64,000 bases of DNA, taken from Chitinophaga pinensis. GTDB lineage: Bacteria; Pseudomonadota; Gammaproteobacteria; Burkholderiales; SG8-41. The position numbers and the translations under genes were made by a program. The stretch's first letter is position 1. Each line of letters starts with the position of its first letter. The notes beneath the pieces were generated by a model, which did not search any database, had not been told where the DNA came from, and was given only the letters and a program-made list of their open reading frames with translations. Of this stretch, positions 24,919 through 33,052 are shown one piece after another. The stretch lies in assembly GCA_943329075.2 (NCBI GenBank), contig CALQCM020000002.1, forward strand, positions 62,001 through 126,000. The letters are read 5' to 3'.

Positions 24919-24992
24919 TTTTGCACCTGTGAAGGACAGGCGCAGGACAAGTTGCTCTTCAAGAATCGAATGTATAACGCTAACGACCTGAC

Positions 24993-25092
24993 CGCGCGGT
25001 GAATTTCATTTTTGGCCCTTCGCGCACCGCTGATATCGAACAGACGCTGGTGCTCGGCGCGCACGGGCCCTATCGCGTGCACATCATTTTGC
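24993..25092. repeat. Right 100-bp repeat (candidate attR): displaced native lutC 3' end
   Basis: It is colinear with 20131-20230. The reading frame continues past the repeat to HIILPGS and a TGA at 25102-25104, directly followed by the hairpin at 25092-25130. That makes this the probable original lutC terminus. Confidence 0.8.
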
Positions 25093-25130
25093 CTGGCAGC
25101 TGAATTCCGCGCGCCGCGGAATCTGCCAGG
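25092..25130. terminator. Long bipartite hairpin between lutC remnant and antiporter gene
   Basis: CCTGGCA pairs with TGCCAGG, and AATTCCGCG/CGCGGAAT pairs inside it around a CGC loop. There is no T-run. It lies between the native lutC end and the convergent antiporter stop at 25133, so it probably served both as a bidirectional stop. Confidence 0.65.
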
Positions 25131-25132
25131 CA

Positions 25133-26365
25133 TCAAACCAGCAGGTCGAGTTTTTTCGCCAGCCAGCGCGTGGTCGTCGCCTGCACCAGGATCGTCATCA
25201 GGATGGCGATGAAGGTGACTGCGGCGATGACCTGCGCGCCCGGTGCATTCATGCCGAGCAGCATGCCGGCCAGCGCGCCGGGCATGACACCGGTTTCGCG
25301 CGTCCAACACATGAACAGCATCTCCTTGAAACTCCAGCGCGCGCGCCGGTCGGGCAGGGCGCAGGCGAACACCGCAAGCGGACGCGCCACCAGCATCATC
25401 ACCGTCACCACCAGCAGTCCGGGCAGCCAGTATTGGTTGATCAGCGCGAAATCGACCTGCGAACCGAGCAGGATGAAGATGAACATGCGCATGATGAAGG
25501 CGGTTGTCTGCACGAAGTCTTCGAGTTGTTTCGCCTCGCCCGGCTCGGCTTCGAAACCGAAGGCGTCCTTGTTGCCGAGCACGATGCCGAAGGCGAACAC
25601 CGCCATAAAGCCGCTCGCCTGCAAATTGTCAGCGCTGAGATAAGCGCCGACGACCGCCATCAGTGAAACGATGGGTGCGTATTCGGCGAGAAAATCGTAT
25701 TTTTCGTGGGCGATGAGGACGGCGGCGAGATAGCCGAGCACACCACCGGCGACGATGCCGATGACCGATTGCCAGAGCAGGTCGCCCAGCGCGCGGCCGA
25801 CGGAAATTTCGCCGCTGCCGGTGAGCATGCCGAGCACGGCGAAGGTCATGATGGCGCCGATCGCATCGTTGAAGGCCGATTCGCTCATTACCGATTGCGC
25901 GACGCGTTCCCGGATTTTGACCTGCCGGAAGACGGGCACCAGGGTCGCCGGATCGGTCGAGCCGAGCGTCGCGCCGAGCAGCAGCGCTACCGCCAGCGGC
26001 AGGCCGAGCAGCAGGTGCGCGGCGTAGCCGGTGACCGCTGCGGTGATGACGACGCCCAGCGTGGAGATGACCGTGATGGTGATCCAGACTTCCTTCAGCA
26101 CTTTCAGGCGCAGCGAGGCACCGCCGTCGAAGAGGATATAACTCGAACCGAAAATCAGGATCAACTGGTTCAGCGTCGAGTCGGCATGAATGTCGATAAC
26201 ACCTGCGCCGGCGGGGCCGAGCGCCATGCCGGCGAGCAGCAGAATCGCGACGTCCGGGATGCGCAACCTGCTCGACAGCAGTCCGCAGGCCAGTCCGGCA
26301 AGAATGATGATGCCGAAGGTATGCAGGACGTGTTTGGCGGTTTCAACGGCGGCGGCTGGTTCCAT
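25133..26365 (-). CDS. Cation:proton antiporter (CPA1/NhaP-like)
   Basis: A 410-residue inner-membrane protein with about 12 helices. Family marks are SRLRIPDVAILLLAGMALGP near the start, LGSTDPATLVPVF, and the ESAFNDAIGA ion-site segment (the ND pair) near residue 172. The C-terminal TrkA-like regulatory domain seen in many relatives is absent, as the protein stops just after the last helix. It is expected to exchange Na+ or K+ for H+. It reads toward the trkAH island, giving K+ uptake and cation efflux genes side by side, though probably by chance since the island is a later insertion. Confidence 0.9.
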   Translation of the reverse strand: MEPAAAVETAKHVLHTFGIIILAGLACGLLSSRLRIPDVAILLLAGMALGPAGAGVIDIHADSTLNQLILIFGSSYILFDGGASLRLKVLKEVWITITVISTLGVVITAAVTGYAAHLLLGLPLAVALLLGATLGSTDPATLVPVFRQVKIRERVAQSVMSESAFNDAIGAIMTFAVLGMLTGSGEISVGRALGDLLWQSVIGIVAGGVLGYLAAVLIAHEKYDFLAEYAPIVSLMAVVGAYLSADNLQASGFMAVFAFGIVLGNKDAFGFEAEPGEAKQLEDFVQTTAFIMRMFIFILLGSQVDFALINQYWLPGLLVVTVMMLVARPLAVFACALPDRRARWSFKEMLFMCWTRETGVMPGALAGMLLGMNAPGAQVIAAVTFIAILMTILVQATTTRWLAKKLDLLV

Positions 26366-26502
26366 TTTTTTCCATGACTTTGTCTGCGGACAGTGGGCGA
26401 TTGTTATGTTGTGGCGGGGGAAGTCTAACCCATGACGTCTCCTGCAAACTTGCAGCGCGGAGGCATGCGCGTCAATTGAATGGCCATTTGCTTGGGGGAT
26501 TC

Positions 26503-26531
26503 TTGATTTTGCGCCGGTCGCGGTATAGGAT
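26503..26531 (+). promoter_or_regulatory. Predicted sigma-70 promoter of the TRAP operon
   Basis: TTGATT (26503-26508) and TAGGAT (26526-26531) are separated by 17 bp, about 120 bp before the receptor ATG. Downstream at 26557-26572 is an imperfect dyad CTTAA-N6-TTAAG that could be an operator. The prediction is by eye only. Confidence 0.45.
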
Positions 26532-26652
26532 GATCGGTCTAGGGAGGGGAGTAGTCCTTAACAGTTATTAAGACACTGAAATAAAACCAAAAATAAAAGT
26601 GTTCTGTTGTGCCCAGATTTGCAGTTAAACAGGCAATCCAGGAGGAGACCCG

Positions 26653-27819
26653 ATGAGCAAGCAACAGAAAGAAGACAAGCAGGTCAAGACAGTCGCATCG
26701 CGCCGCAAGTTTTTGACCGGTGCCGCCGCGGCAACCACCGGTGCGGCAATAGCCGGCTTCCCGATGATTTCCAAGGCGCAAGGCGTAACCAGCATGCGCT
26801 GGCAGAGCACCTGGCCGTCCAAGGATATTTTCCACGAGTACGCACTGGACTTCGCCAAGCGGGTGAACGATATGACCGGCGGCGAACTCAAGATCGACGT
26901 GTTGCCGGCGGGGGCAGTGGTGCCGGCATTCGGCCTGCTTGAAGCGGTTTCCAAGGGCACGCTCGACGGTGGACACGGCGTTTTGGGTTATCACTACGGC
27001 AAGCAAAATGCGCTGGCGCTGTGGAACTCGGGCCCGGCCTTCGGTATGGACGCCAACATGTTGCTGTCATGGCACAAATACGGCGGCGGCCAGGAACTAC
27101 TGGCCAAACTGTATGCCTCCATCGGCATCACCACGGTGCAATCTTTCCTCTACGGCCCGATGGCGACACAGCCGCTGGGGTGGTTCAAGAAACCGATCAC
27201 CAAGTCGTCGGATTTCAAGGGCCTCAAGTTCCGCACCAACGGTCTGGCGATCGATTTGTTTACCGCGATGGGGGCTGCGGTCAATGCGCTGCCCGGCGGC
27301 GAAATCGTGCCGGCCATGGACCGCGGCTTGCTCGACGGTGCCGAGTTCAACAATGCCACTTCGGATCGTCTTCTCGGCTTCCCTGACGTCTCCAAGGTCT
27401 GCATGCTGCAAAGCTACCACCAGAGCGCAGAGACCTTCGAGATCATGTTCAACAAGCCGAAGTACGATGCGCTGCCGGCGAAAATAAAAACGATCATAAC
27501 GGGCGCCGTTGAGGCATCGTCTGCCGATATGTCCTGGAAAGCGATCGATCGCTACTCCAAGGACTATATTGAGTTGCAGACCAAGGACAAGGTCAAGTTC
27601 TACAAGACCCCGGATGCGCTGCTGCAGGAACAACTCAAGTTGTGGGAAGACATCCTGAACAAGAAATCAGGGGAGAACGCGTTGTTCAAGGAAATCGTCG
27701 CCTCGCAAAAGGCGTTTGCCGAGCGTGCGGTGAAATGGGATCAGGACACCAACATCAGCCGGCGCATGGCGATGAACTATTATTTCGGCGCCAAGCAGGC
27801 TCCCGCCAAGAAGGGTTAA
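26653..27819 (+). CDS. TRAP transporter solute-binding protein (DctP family)
   Basis: A 388-residue periplasmic receptor exported by the Tat pathway: twin arginines at 17-18 (SRRKFLTG), then a hydrophobic stretch and a cleavage site near KAQG. The core shows the DctP family layout, with KDIFHEYALDFAKRVNDM, the long hinge region FKGLKFRTNGLAIDLFTAMG (R in the RTNG segment is the conserved carboxylate-binding position) and MDRGLLDGAEF. A Tat-dependent leader and about 388 residues are like the TakP/sialic-acid-distant 'dicarboxylate/keto acid' branch. GGAGGAGA precedes the ATG. It heads the operon with the two permease genes. Confidence 0.93.
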   Translation: MSKQQKEDKQVKTVASRRKFLTGAAAATTGAAIAGFPMISKAQGVTSMRWQSTWPSKDIFHEYALDFAKRVNDMTGGELKIDVLPAGAVVPAFGLLEAVSKGTLDGGHGVLGYHYGKQNALALWNSGPAFGMDANMLLSWHKYGGGQELLAKLYASIGITTVQSFLYGPMATQPLGWFKKPITKSSDFKGLKFRTNGLAIDLFTAMGAAVNALPGGEIVPAMDRGLLDGAEFNNATSDRLLGFPDVSKVCMLQSYHQSAETFEIMFNKPKYDALPAKIKTIITGAVEASSADMSWKAIDRYSKDYIELQTKDKVKFYKTPDALLQEQLKLWEDILNKKSGENALFKEIVASQKAFAERAVKWDQDTNISRRMAMNYYFGAKQAPAKKG

Positions 27820-27837
27820 GGCATCTTCGTAATAATG

Positions 27838-27876
27838 AGCAGCCACCCGGGCGGCGTCCGGGTGGCTGCTTTTTTT
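27838..27876 (+). terminator. Intrinsic terminator inside the TRAP operon
   Basis: AGCAGCCACCCGG and CCGGGTGGCTGCT form a perfect 13-bp stem with a 7-base loop, followed by seven T. It sits between the receptor gene and the small permease. Partial read-through would make more receptor than permease, a usual need in such systems. Confidence 0.9.
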
Positions 27877-27890
27877 AGGTGGGCCAGAAC

Positions 27891-28517
27891 ATGCAGAAAT
27901 TTCTCCTGACGATCGACAAGATCAGTACTTTTATCGGCCAGTCGTTTTCGTGGTTCATCGTCGCGCTCACTTTCATGATCTCCTGGGAAGTGTTCTCGCG
28001 CTATGTGCTGGATGCGCCCCATCCGTGGGCCTTCGATGTGATGATCATGATGTACGGAACCGTGTTCATGATGGCCGGCGCCTATACCTTGTCCAAGAAC
28101 GGTCATGTGCGCGGTGACGTGCTGTATGGTTTTTTTCCGCCGCGGCTGCAGGCCGGCCTCGACCTTGCCCTCTACATCCTGTTTTTTATTCCCGGGGTGT
28201 TTGCGCTCGCCTGGGCCGGCTACCACTTCGCCGGTGAGTCGTGGGCCATCAACGAGCATTCGAACGTCACCGCCGACGGCCCGCCGGTTTATCCGTTCAA
28301 GACCATCCTCCCGCTCGCCGGGACATTCCTGCTGGCGCAGGGCGTGGTTGAAATCATACGCTGCGTGCTTTGCCTGCAGACGGGCCAGTGGCCCAAGCGC
28401 GGGCAAGACGTCGAGGAAGTGGACGTTGAAAAACTGAAAAAAATGATCCACGTCAAGGATGAGGACATCGCCGAACTCGATGCCTACGTGGTCAAACACG
28501 AAAGGGGCGCCAAGTGA
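27891..28517 (+). CDS. TRAP transporter small permease (DctQ family)
   Basis: A 208-residue inner-membrane protein with four hydrophobic helices, the first over residues about 12-38 (FSWFIVALTFMISWEVFSRY). HPWAFDVMIMMYGTVFMMAGAYTL carries the W-x-x-E/D-type segment typical of DctQ. The soluble C-terminal tail of about 35 residues is charged and longer than usual. It starts at the ATG at 27891, though a GTG four codons earlier is possible. Its stop overlaps the GTG of the large permease (GTGA at 28514), which couples the two. Confidence 0.9.
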   Translation: MQKFLLTIDKISTFIGQSFSWFIVALTFMISWEVFSRYVLDAPHPWAFDVMIMMYGTVFMMAGAYTLSKNGHVRGDVLYGFFPPRLQAGLDLALYILFFIPGVFALAWAGYHFAGESWAINEHSNVTADGPPVYPFKTILPLAGTFLLAQGVVEIIRCVLCLQTGQWPKRGQDVEEVDVEKLKKMIHVKDEDIAELDAYVVKHERGAK

Positions 28518-30460
28518 GAAAAGAAGTCTGGTTCGGGCTCTCGATCATGGCCGCGGTCGTGGTCGCGGTGTTCGTCTTGTTGCCGTCGCCATCGAATATG
28601 ACCAACGGCCATCTGGGCCTCCTGATGCTGGCGCTGATCGTCGTCGCCATCATGCTGGGCTTCCCCACGGCGTTCACCCTGATGGGCATGGGCATGATGT
28701 TCGCTTGGATTGCCTACCGCAGCCAGAATCCGGATCTGGCGGTGCAGCAGACGCTGGACCTGATGGTGCAACGCGCCTATTCGGTGATGTCGAATGACGT
28801 GCTGATTTCGATTCCCTTGTTCGTCTTCATGGGCTACCTGGTCGAGCGCGCCAACCTGATCGAAAAATTGTTCAAGAGCCTGCACCTTGCTACTGCGCGC
28901 ATACCCGGCTCACTGGCGGTGGCGACCATTGTCACCTGCGCGGTATTTGCCACCGCCACCGGCATCGTCGGTGCGGTGGTGACCCTGATGGGCCTGCTCG
29001 CGTTTCCGGCAATGCTCAAGGCGGGCTACAGTATTCGCTTGTCGGCCGGCGCGGTCACCGCGGGCGGTTGTCTCGGCATCCTGATACCCCCTTCGGTGCT
29101 GCTGATCGTGTATGGCGCCACCGCCGGGGTGTCGGTGGTGCAACTCTATGCCGGCGCTTTTTTCCCCGGCATCATGCTGGCCTCTCTGTATATCGGTTAC
29201 GTCATCATCGTCGCCAAGCTCAAGCCCAGTCTGGCGCCGCCGCTGTCGGCGGAAGACCGGCGCGTGCCACTGCCCGCGTTCGCGGAAATAATCTCAGACA
29301 CCATCAGCAAGAAAGCACTGCCGGGGTTGATCGGCGCCATCAAGGGCAAGCGCAATGCCGGCGTGCCGATGCGCACGCTGCTCAACCACCTGTTGATTGT
29401 CATGCTGCCGGCGCTGGCGGTGGCATCGATCATGGGGGTTATTTATCTCTCCGTGACGGCGCCAGCGGCGCAGTTGGTCGAGGGCCTGGTCGAAATGGGC
29501 GGCGCCGTCTCGGACAACATGGTTGTCGAGGAAAAGCCCGCGGAAGGCGGTTTGCAGGAGCCCGCAGCAGAGGGCGGATTGCAGGAGCCACCGGCTGAAG
29601 GTGCGAAGGAGGCGACCGCGCCAATCGAGGCGGCACCCCTGGCCAGCGCACCTGCAGAGACTGCGAAGCCGGTTGCAGCCCCGGCGGCCGTGGTGCAGGA
29701 GCGCTTGCCGGCGCCGACGGGTTACTGGCTCGCGCTGGGTATCTGCGCTGCTGTACTCGCGCTTTTCTACGCGATCTTCAGTTTCGCCCGCCTCGAAATT
29801 TTCAAGATGCTGCTGGGCTCGTTTTTTCCGCTGGCGTTGCTGATCCTGGCGGTGCTCGGCACCATCGTCTTCGGCCTGGCGACGCCGACCGAGGCGGCGG
29901 CGATGGGTTCGCTGGGTGGTTTGGTCCTGGCCGCAGCTTACCGGCGACTTAACCTGGGAATGCTGAGGGAATCGGTTTATCTGACCGCCAAGACCAGCGC
30001 GATGGTGTGCTGGTTGTTCGTCGGCTCGAGTATTTTTTCGGCGGCGTTCGCATTGCTTGGCGGACAGGAGATCATCAACCAGTGGGTGCTGTCACTCGAC
30101 ATGACGCCGGTGCAGTTCATGATTCTGGCGCAGATCGTGATCTTTCTGCTCGGCTGGCCGCTCGAGTGGACCGAGATCATCGTCATTTTCATGCCGATCT
30201 TCATTCCATTGCTGCCGCACTTCAACATCGATCCGCTGTTCTTCGGCCTGCTGGTTGCGCTGAATCTGCAAACCGCATTCCTCTCGCCGCCGGTGGCGAT
30301 GGCGGCGTTTTACCTGAAAGGGGTGGCGCCGCCGCACGTCACGCTCAACCAGATTTTCCTCGGCATGCTGCCGTTCATGGCGATCCAGGTGGTTGCCCTC
30401 GTGCTGCTCTACGTTTTCCCCGGCATTGGATTGTGGTTGCCGCACGTGTTGTATAAATAG
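28514..30460 (+). CDS. TRAP transporter large permease (DctM) with a large internal insertion
   Basis: A 648-residue membrane protein. The family norm is about 430. Residues 1-270 and 430-648 give a full DctM core (GFPTAFTLMGMGMMFAW, TGIVGAVVTLMGLLAFPAMLKAGY in parts, TPTEAAAMG, and PVEWTE-like WPLEWTEIIVIFMPIF). Between them lie about 160 extra residues: two additional hydrophobic helices (about 295-315 and 403-425) flanking an Ala/Pro/Glu-rich linker (about 325-400) with a repeated EGGLQEP unit. The start is GTG overlapping the small permease stop. The linker may project into the periplasm or cytoplasm, and its role is unknown. Confidence 0.92.
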   Translation: MRKEVWFGLSIMAAVVVAVFVLLPSPSNMTNGHLGLLMLALIVVAIMLGFPTAFTLMGMGMMFAWIAYRSQNPDLAVQQTLDLMVQRAYSVMSNDVLISIPLFVFMGYLVERANLIEKLFKSLHLATARIPGSLAVATIVTCAVFATATGIVGAVVTLMGLLAFPAMLKAGYSIRLSAGAVTAGGCLGILIPPSVLLIVYGATAGVSVVQLYAGAFFPGIMLASLYIGYVIIVAKLKPSLAPPLSAEDRRVPLPAFAEIISDTISKKALPGLIGAIKGKRNAGVPMRTLLNHLLIVMLPALAVASIMGVIYLSVTAPAAQLVEGLVEMGGAVSDNMVVEEKPAEGGLQEPAAEGGLQEPPAEGAKEATAPIEAAPLASAPAETAKPVAAPAAVVQERLPAPTGYWLALGICAAVLALFYAIFSFARLEIFKMLLGSFFPLALLILAVLGTIVFGLATPTEAAAMGSLGGLVLAAAYRRLNLGMLRESVYLTAKTSAMVCWLFVGSSIFSAAFALLGGQEIINQWVLSLDMTPVQFMILAQIVIFLLGWPLEWTEIIVIFMPIFIPLLPHFNIDPLFFGLLVALNLQTAFLSPPVAMAAFYLKGVAPPHVTLNQIFLGMLPFMAIQVVALVLLYVFPGIGLWLPHVLYK

Positions 30461-30461
30461 G

Positions 30462-30493
30462 ATCAAAACGCAGGGCGGGGCCGGCGTTTTGAT
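30462..30493. terminator. Hairpin after the TRAP operon
   Basis: ATCAAAACGC and GCGTTTTGAT form a 10-bp perfect stem two bases after the large-permease stop codon, with a 12-base GC-rich loop. There is no T-run. It may stabilise or end the transcript ahead of the stronger terminator at 30565. Confidence 0.5.
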
Positions 30494-30564
30494 TGTGCTG
30501 GTTGAAGCGGACGGGTGTTCCCGCCGCTTGACCTGCGCGTTGGAATGGCCGGATCAGGAGCATG

Positions 30565-30592
30565 GAGCAGCCGAAAGGCTGCTCTGTTTTTT
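30565..30592 (+). terminator. Intrinsic terminator with GAAA tetraloop
   Basis: GAGCAGCC-GAAA-GGCTGCTC is followed by TGTTTTTT. This is a compact rho-independent terminator for the TRAP operon, ending 12 bp before the next MFS gene. Confidence 0.88.
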
Positions 30593-30604
30593 GATGGATG
30601 AGAA

Positions 30605-31882
30605 ATGAATAAGGTTGTCGATACTCCGACTCGTCAGCTCGCGTGGTGGCGCTGGAGCGGATTTTTTCTCGGCTGCGCTGCGTTTTTCCTGTCGTTCTTC
30701 CACCGTGTGTGCACCGGCGCCATCGCCGGCGACCTGCAGCGTGAATTCGAAATCGGCGCCGCCGCTCTGGGCACGCTTGGCGCGACGTATTTTTATATCT
30801 ACGGTCTGACGCAGGTACCGATGGGCGTGATGGTCGATACGATCGGGCCGCGCATCATACTGGCGGTCGGCATGACGGTGGCGGGCATCGGTTCGCTTGC
30901 TTACGGCATGGCGGGCAGTTTCGGGACGGCGGCCGCCGCGCGCACGCTGATCGGACTCGGCGTGTCGGGCGTGTTTGTCTGCACACTGAAGCTGCATGCC
31001 AACTGGTTTTCGGAGCAACGTTTTGCCACCGCGGTGGGCGTTTCCAATGTCTCCGGCATACTCGGTGCGCTGGTGGCGACGGCGCCGCTGGCGTGGCTGG
31101 TGACGCAGATGCCGTGGCGGCATGTGTTCATTGCGATTGGCGCCGTCTCCATCGTGCTGGCCGCGGCAATCGCCCTCTTCGTGCGCGATGCGCCGGCGCC
31201 GCAGGTCAAACGCGTGGCCGCCGGCGAATGGCGCGGTGCCTTGAAAGCGGTGGCGCTGAATCCGGCAACCTGGCCGCCGTTCTGGCTAACCTTCAGCATG
31301 TCGGGCGCCTTCATGACGCTGGTCAGCCTGTGGACCGCGCCGTACCTCGTGCACAAGCACGGCATGACGCAGGTCGAGGCCGGCAGTTTTCCGGCCATGA
31401 CGCTGATTGCATTCGCCTGTTCGGTGCCGCTGGTTGGCTGGTTGTCGGACCGCGTGCGCGCGCGGCGGCCGATCACGCTCGCCTGCAGCATTGCGTTTTT
31501 TGCGAGCGGCGTGATCTGGCTCGTTGCGCCCACCGGTGCCACCGGCTGGTTTGTGTTTGCCGCGGTGCTGGCCGGTGTCGCCGGCCCGGGCTTCACGCTC
31601 GCGTGGTCGGTGGCGAAGGAGGTGAACCCGCCGGAATGCGCCGGCATGGCGATCTCCATCGTCAACATCGGCGGCTTCGCGGCCTCGGGCGTATTGCAGC
31701 CGCTGGTCGGCTGGGTCGTTGATCATGGTGCCGGACTCGTCGAAAGCGGCAGTGGCGACGCCTACTGGCTGGGCATTGGTGTGATCGTCGGCTGGATGTT
31801 GATCGCGATCGTGGCGGCGACGCGACTGACGGAAACGCGCTGCCGCAATGTATGGCAGACCGCTGCCGCGGCGCGGAGTTGA
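30605..31882 (+). CDS. MFS transporter
   Basis: A 425-residue protein with twelve predicted helices. The N-terminal half has FFLGCAAFFLSFFHRVCTGAI and YGLTQVPMGVMVDTIGPR, the MFS loop 2-3 signature (G-x-x-x-D-x-x-G-x-R). The C-terminal half has the matching LVGWLSDRVRARRP. The sequence pattern FxHR near helix 1 resembles phthalate/hexuronate or nitrate-type symporters, but the substrate is not determinable. It lies just after a strong terminator, so it must have its own promoter or depend on read-through. There is little room (12 bp), so read-through or a promoter inside the TRAP gene end is likely. Confidence 0.9.
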   Translation: MNKVVDTPTRQLAWWRWSGFFLGCAAFFLSFFHRVCTGAIAGDLQREFEIGAAALGTLGATYFYIYGLTQVPMGVMVDTIGPRIILAVGMTVAGIGSLAYGMAGSFGTAAAARTLIGLGVSGVFVCTLKLHANWFSEQRFATAVGVSNVSGILGALVATAPLAWLVTQMPWRHVFIAIGAVSIVLAAAIALFVRDAPAPQVKRVAAGEWRGALKAVALNPATWPPFWLTFSMSGAFMTLVSLWTAPYLVHKHGMTQVEAGSFPAMTLIAFACSVPLVGWLSDRVRARRPITLACSIAFFASGVIWLVAPTGATGWFVFAAVLAGVAGPGFTLAWSVAKEVNPPECAGMAISIVNIGGFAASGVLQPLVGWVVDHGAGLVESGSGDAYWLGIGVIVGWMLIAIVAATRLTETRCRNVWQTAAAARS

Positions 31883-31940
31883 ATGCGTGCCGCATGCGAT
31901 AATGCCAAGTCCCGATCAACCCTCTGCATGAAGATCTGAT

Positions 31941-32918
31941 ATGGCCAAGCCCCGCATTGTTGTCACACGCGAAGTGTTCGACGAAACCATCGCATTTCTC
32001 GAGGGTCATTGCGAGGTCGAGGCCAATCAGGCCGACGTGCCGCTGACGGCGGCGCAGATCGCGCAACGTCTCAAAGACGCGCAGGCGCTGATGTGCTCGC
32101 TGACCGACAAGGTCGACGCCGGGCTGATCGCGCAGTGTCCGCATTTGAAGGTGGTGGCGAATATTGCGGTCGGTTACAACAACATCGACATCGCCGCGTG
32201 TTCGGCGCGCGGCATCATGGTGACCAATACGCCGGGCGTGCTTGACGACAGCACCGCCGATCTGGCGTGGACGCTGATGCTGGCGACGGCGCGGCGTTTG
32301 ACGGAAGTCGAGGCGAACATCCGCAGCGGCGACTGGACCGGCTGGCGGCTGAAGCAGTGGCTGGGCGTTGATGTGCATCACGCCACCCTCGGCATCATCG
32401 GCATGGGGCGCATCGGCCAGGTGATCGCCAGACGCGCCGCCGGTTTCGACATGCGCGTGATTTATCACAACCGCACGCGACTCGACGCTGCAATCGAACA
32501 GCGCCTCAACGCAACCTGGGTCACCCGGGACGAACTGCTGGCGCAGGCCGATTTCGTCGTGCTGCAGATGCCGTATTCGCAAGAGACGCATCATCTGATC
32601 GGCGCCAAAGAGCTCGCCAGGATGAAGCCCACGGCGATCCTGATTAATTCGACGCGTGGTGGTGTGGTCGATGACGCAGCGTTGATCGATGCGCTGACCG
32701 CGGGCACGATCCGCGCCGCCGGGCTCGACGTATTTGAAAACGAACCGAAGCTCAATCCCGGCTTTCTTGCGCTGAAGAACGTGGTGCTCTCGCCGCACAT
32801 CGGCAGTTCGACCGAAACCACGCGCCGTGCCATGGCGATGACGGCGGCCGCCAATGCGGTGGCCGCATTGAACGGTGCGCTGCCGCCGAATCTGCTCAAT
32901 CCCAAGGTTAAGGCCTGA
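31941..32918 (+). CDS. D-2-hydroxyacid dehydrogenase (GhrB-like)
   Basis: A 325-residue NAD(P)-dependent enzyme. NAD loop GIIGMGRIGQVIARRA is near residue 150. The catalytic set is R in NSTRGGVVDD, E in FENEP, and H in LSPHIGSST. VANIAVGYNNID and NTPGVLDDSTADLAWTLML are typical of glyoxylate/hydroxypyruvate reductase B. It reduces glyoxylate, hydroxypyruvate or 2-ketogluconate. It lies after an MFS transporter in the same direction, which fits a sugar-acid or hydroxy-acid catabolic role. Confidence 0.93.
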   Translation: MAKPRIVVTREVFDETIAFLEGHCEVEANQADVPLTAAQIAQRLKDAQALMCSLTDKVDAGLIAQCPHLKVVANIAVGYNNIDIAACSARGIMVTNTPGVLDDSTADLAWTLMLATARRLTEVEANIRSGDWTGWRLKQWLGVDVHHATLGIIGMGRIGQVIARRAAGFDMRVIYHNRTRLDAAIEQRLNATWVTRDELLAQADFVVLQMPYSQETHHLIGAKELARMKPTAILINSTRGGVVDDAALIDALTAGTIRAAGLDVFENEPKLNPGFLALKNVVLSPHIGSSTETTRRAMAMTAAANAVAALNGALPPNLLNPKVKA

Positions 32919-33052
32919 AGGCTTTTGCCACAGAGTGCACCGAGGACACTGAGCGATTCATCGCAACGCGTCCGGTTATATCGATGGTCCGATCAGTGCT
33001 CGCATTTGAGGATAGCGTTCGCGCCTGATCCGGCGGCGTGGTTCGAGTTCAT

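Larger units (their letters stand above)
20231..24992. mobile_element. Degenerate genomic island inserted at lutC, carrying trkA-trkH
   Basis: About 4.76 kb lies between two direct 100-bp copies of the lutC 3' end (period 4862 bp). Inside are IS-end remnants, a DUF2934-like gene, trkA-trkH and, next to the right repeat, the 5' part of a tyrosine-integrase gene. The Trk genes are visibly richer in A/T than the flanks. Direct repeats of a gene's 3' end plus an integrase at one border is the classic structure of an element integrated site-specifically into a gene end. The integrase is broken, so the island should now be immobile on its own. Confidence 0.75.
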
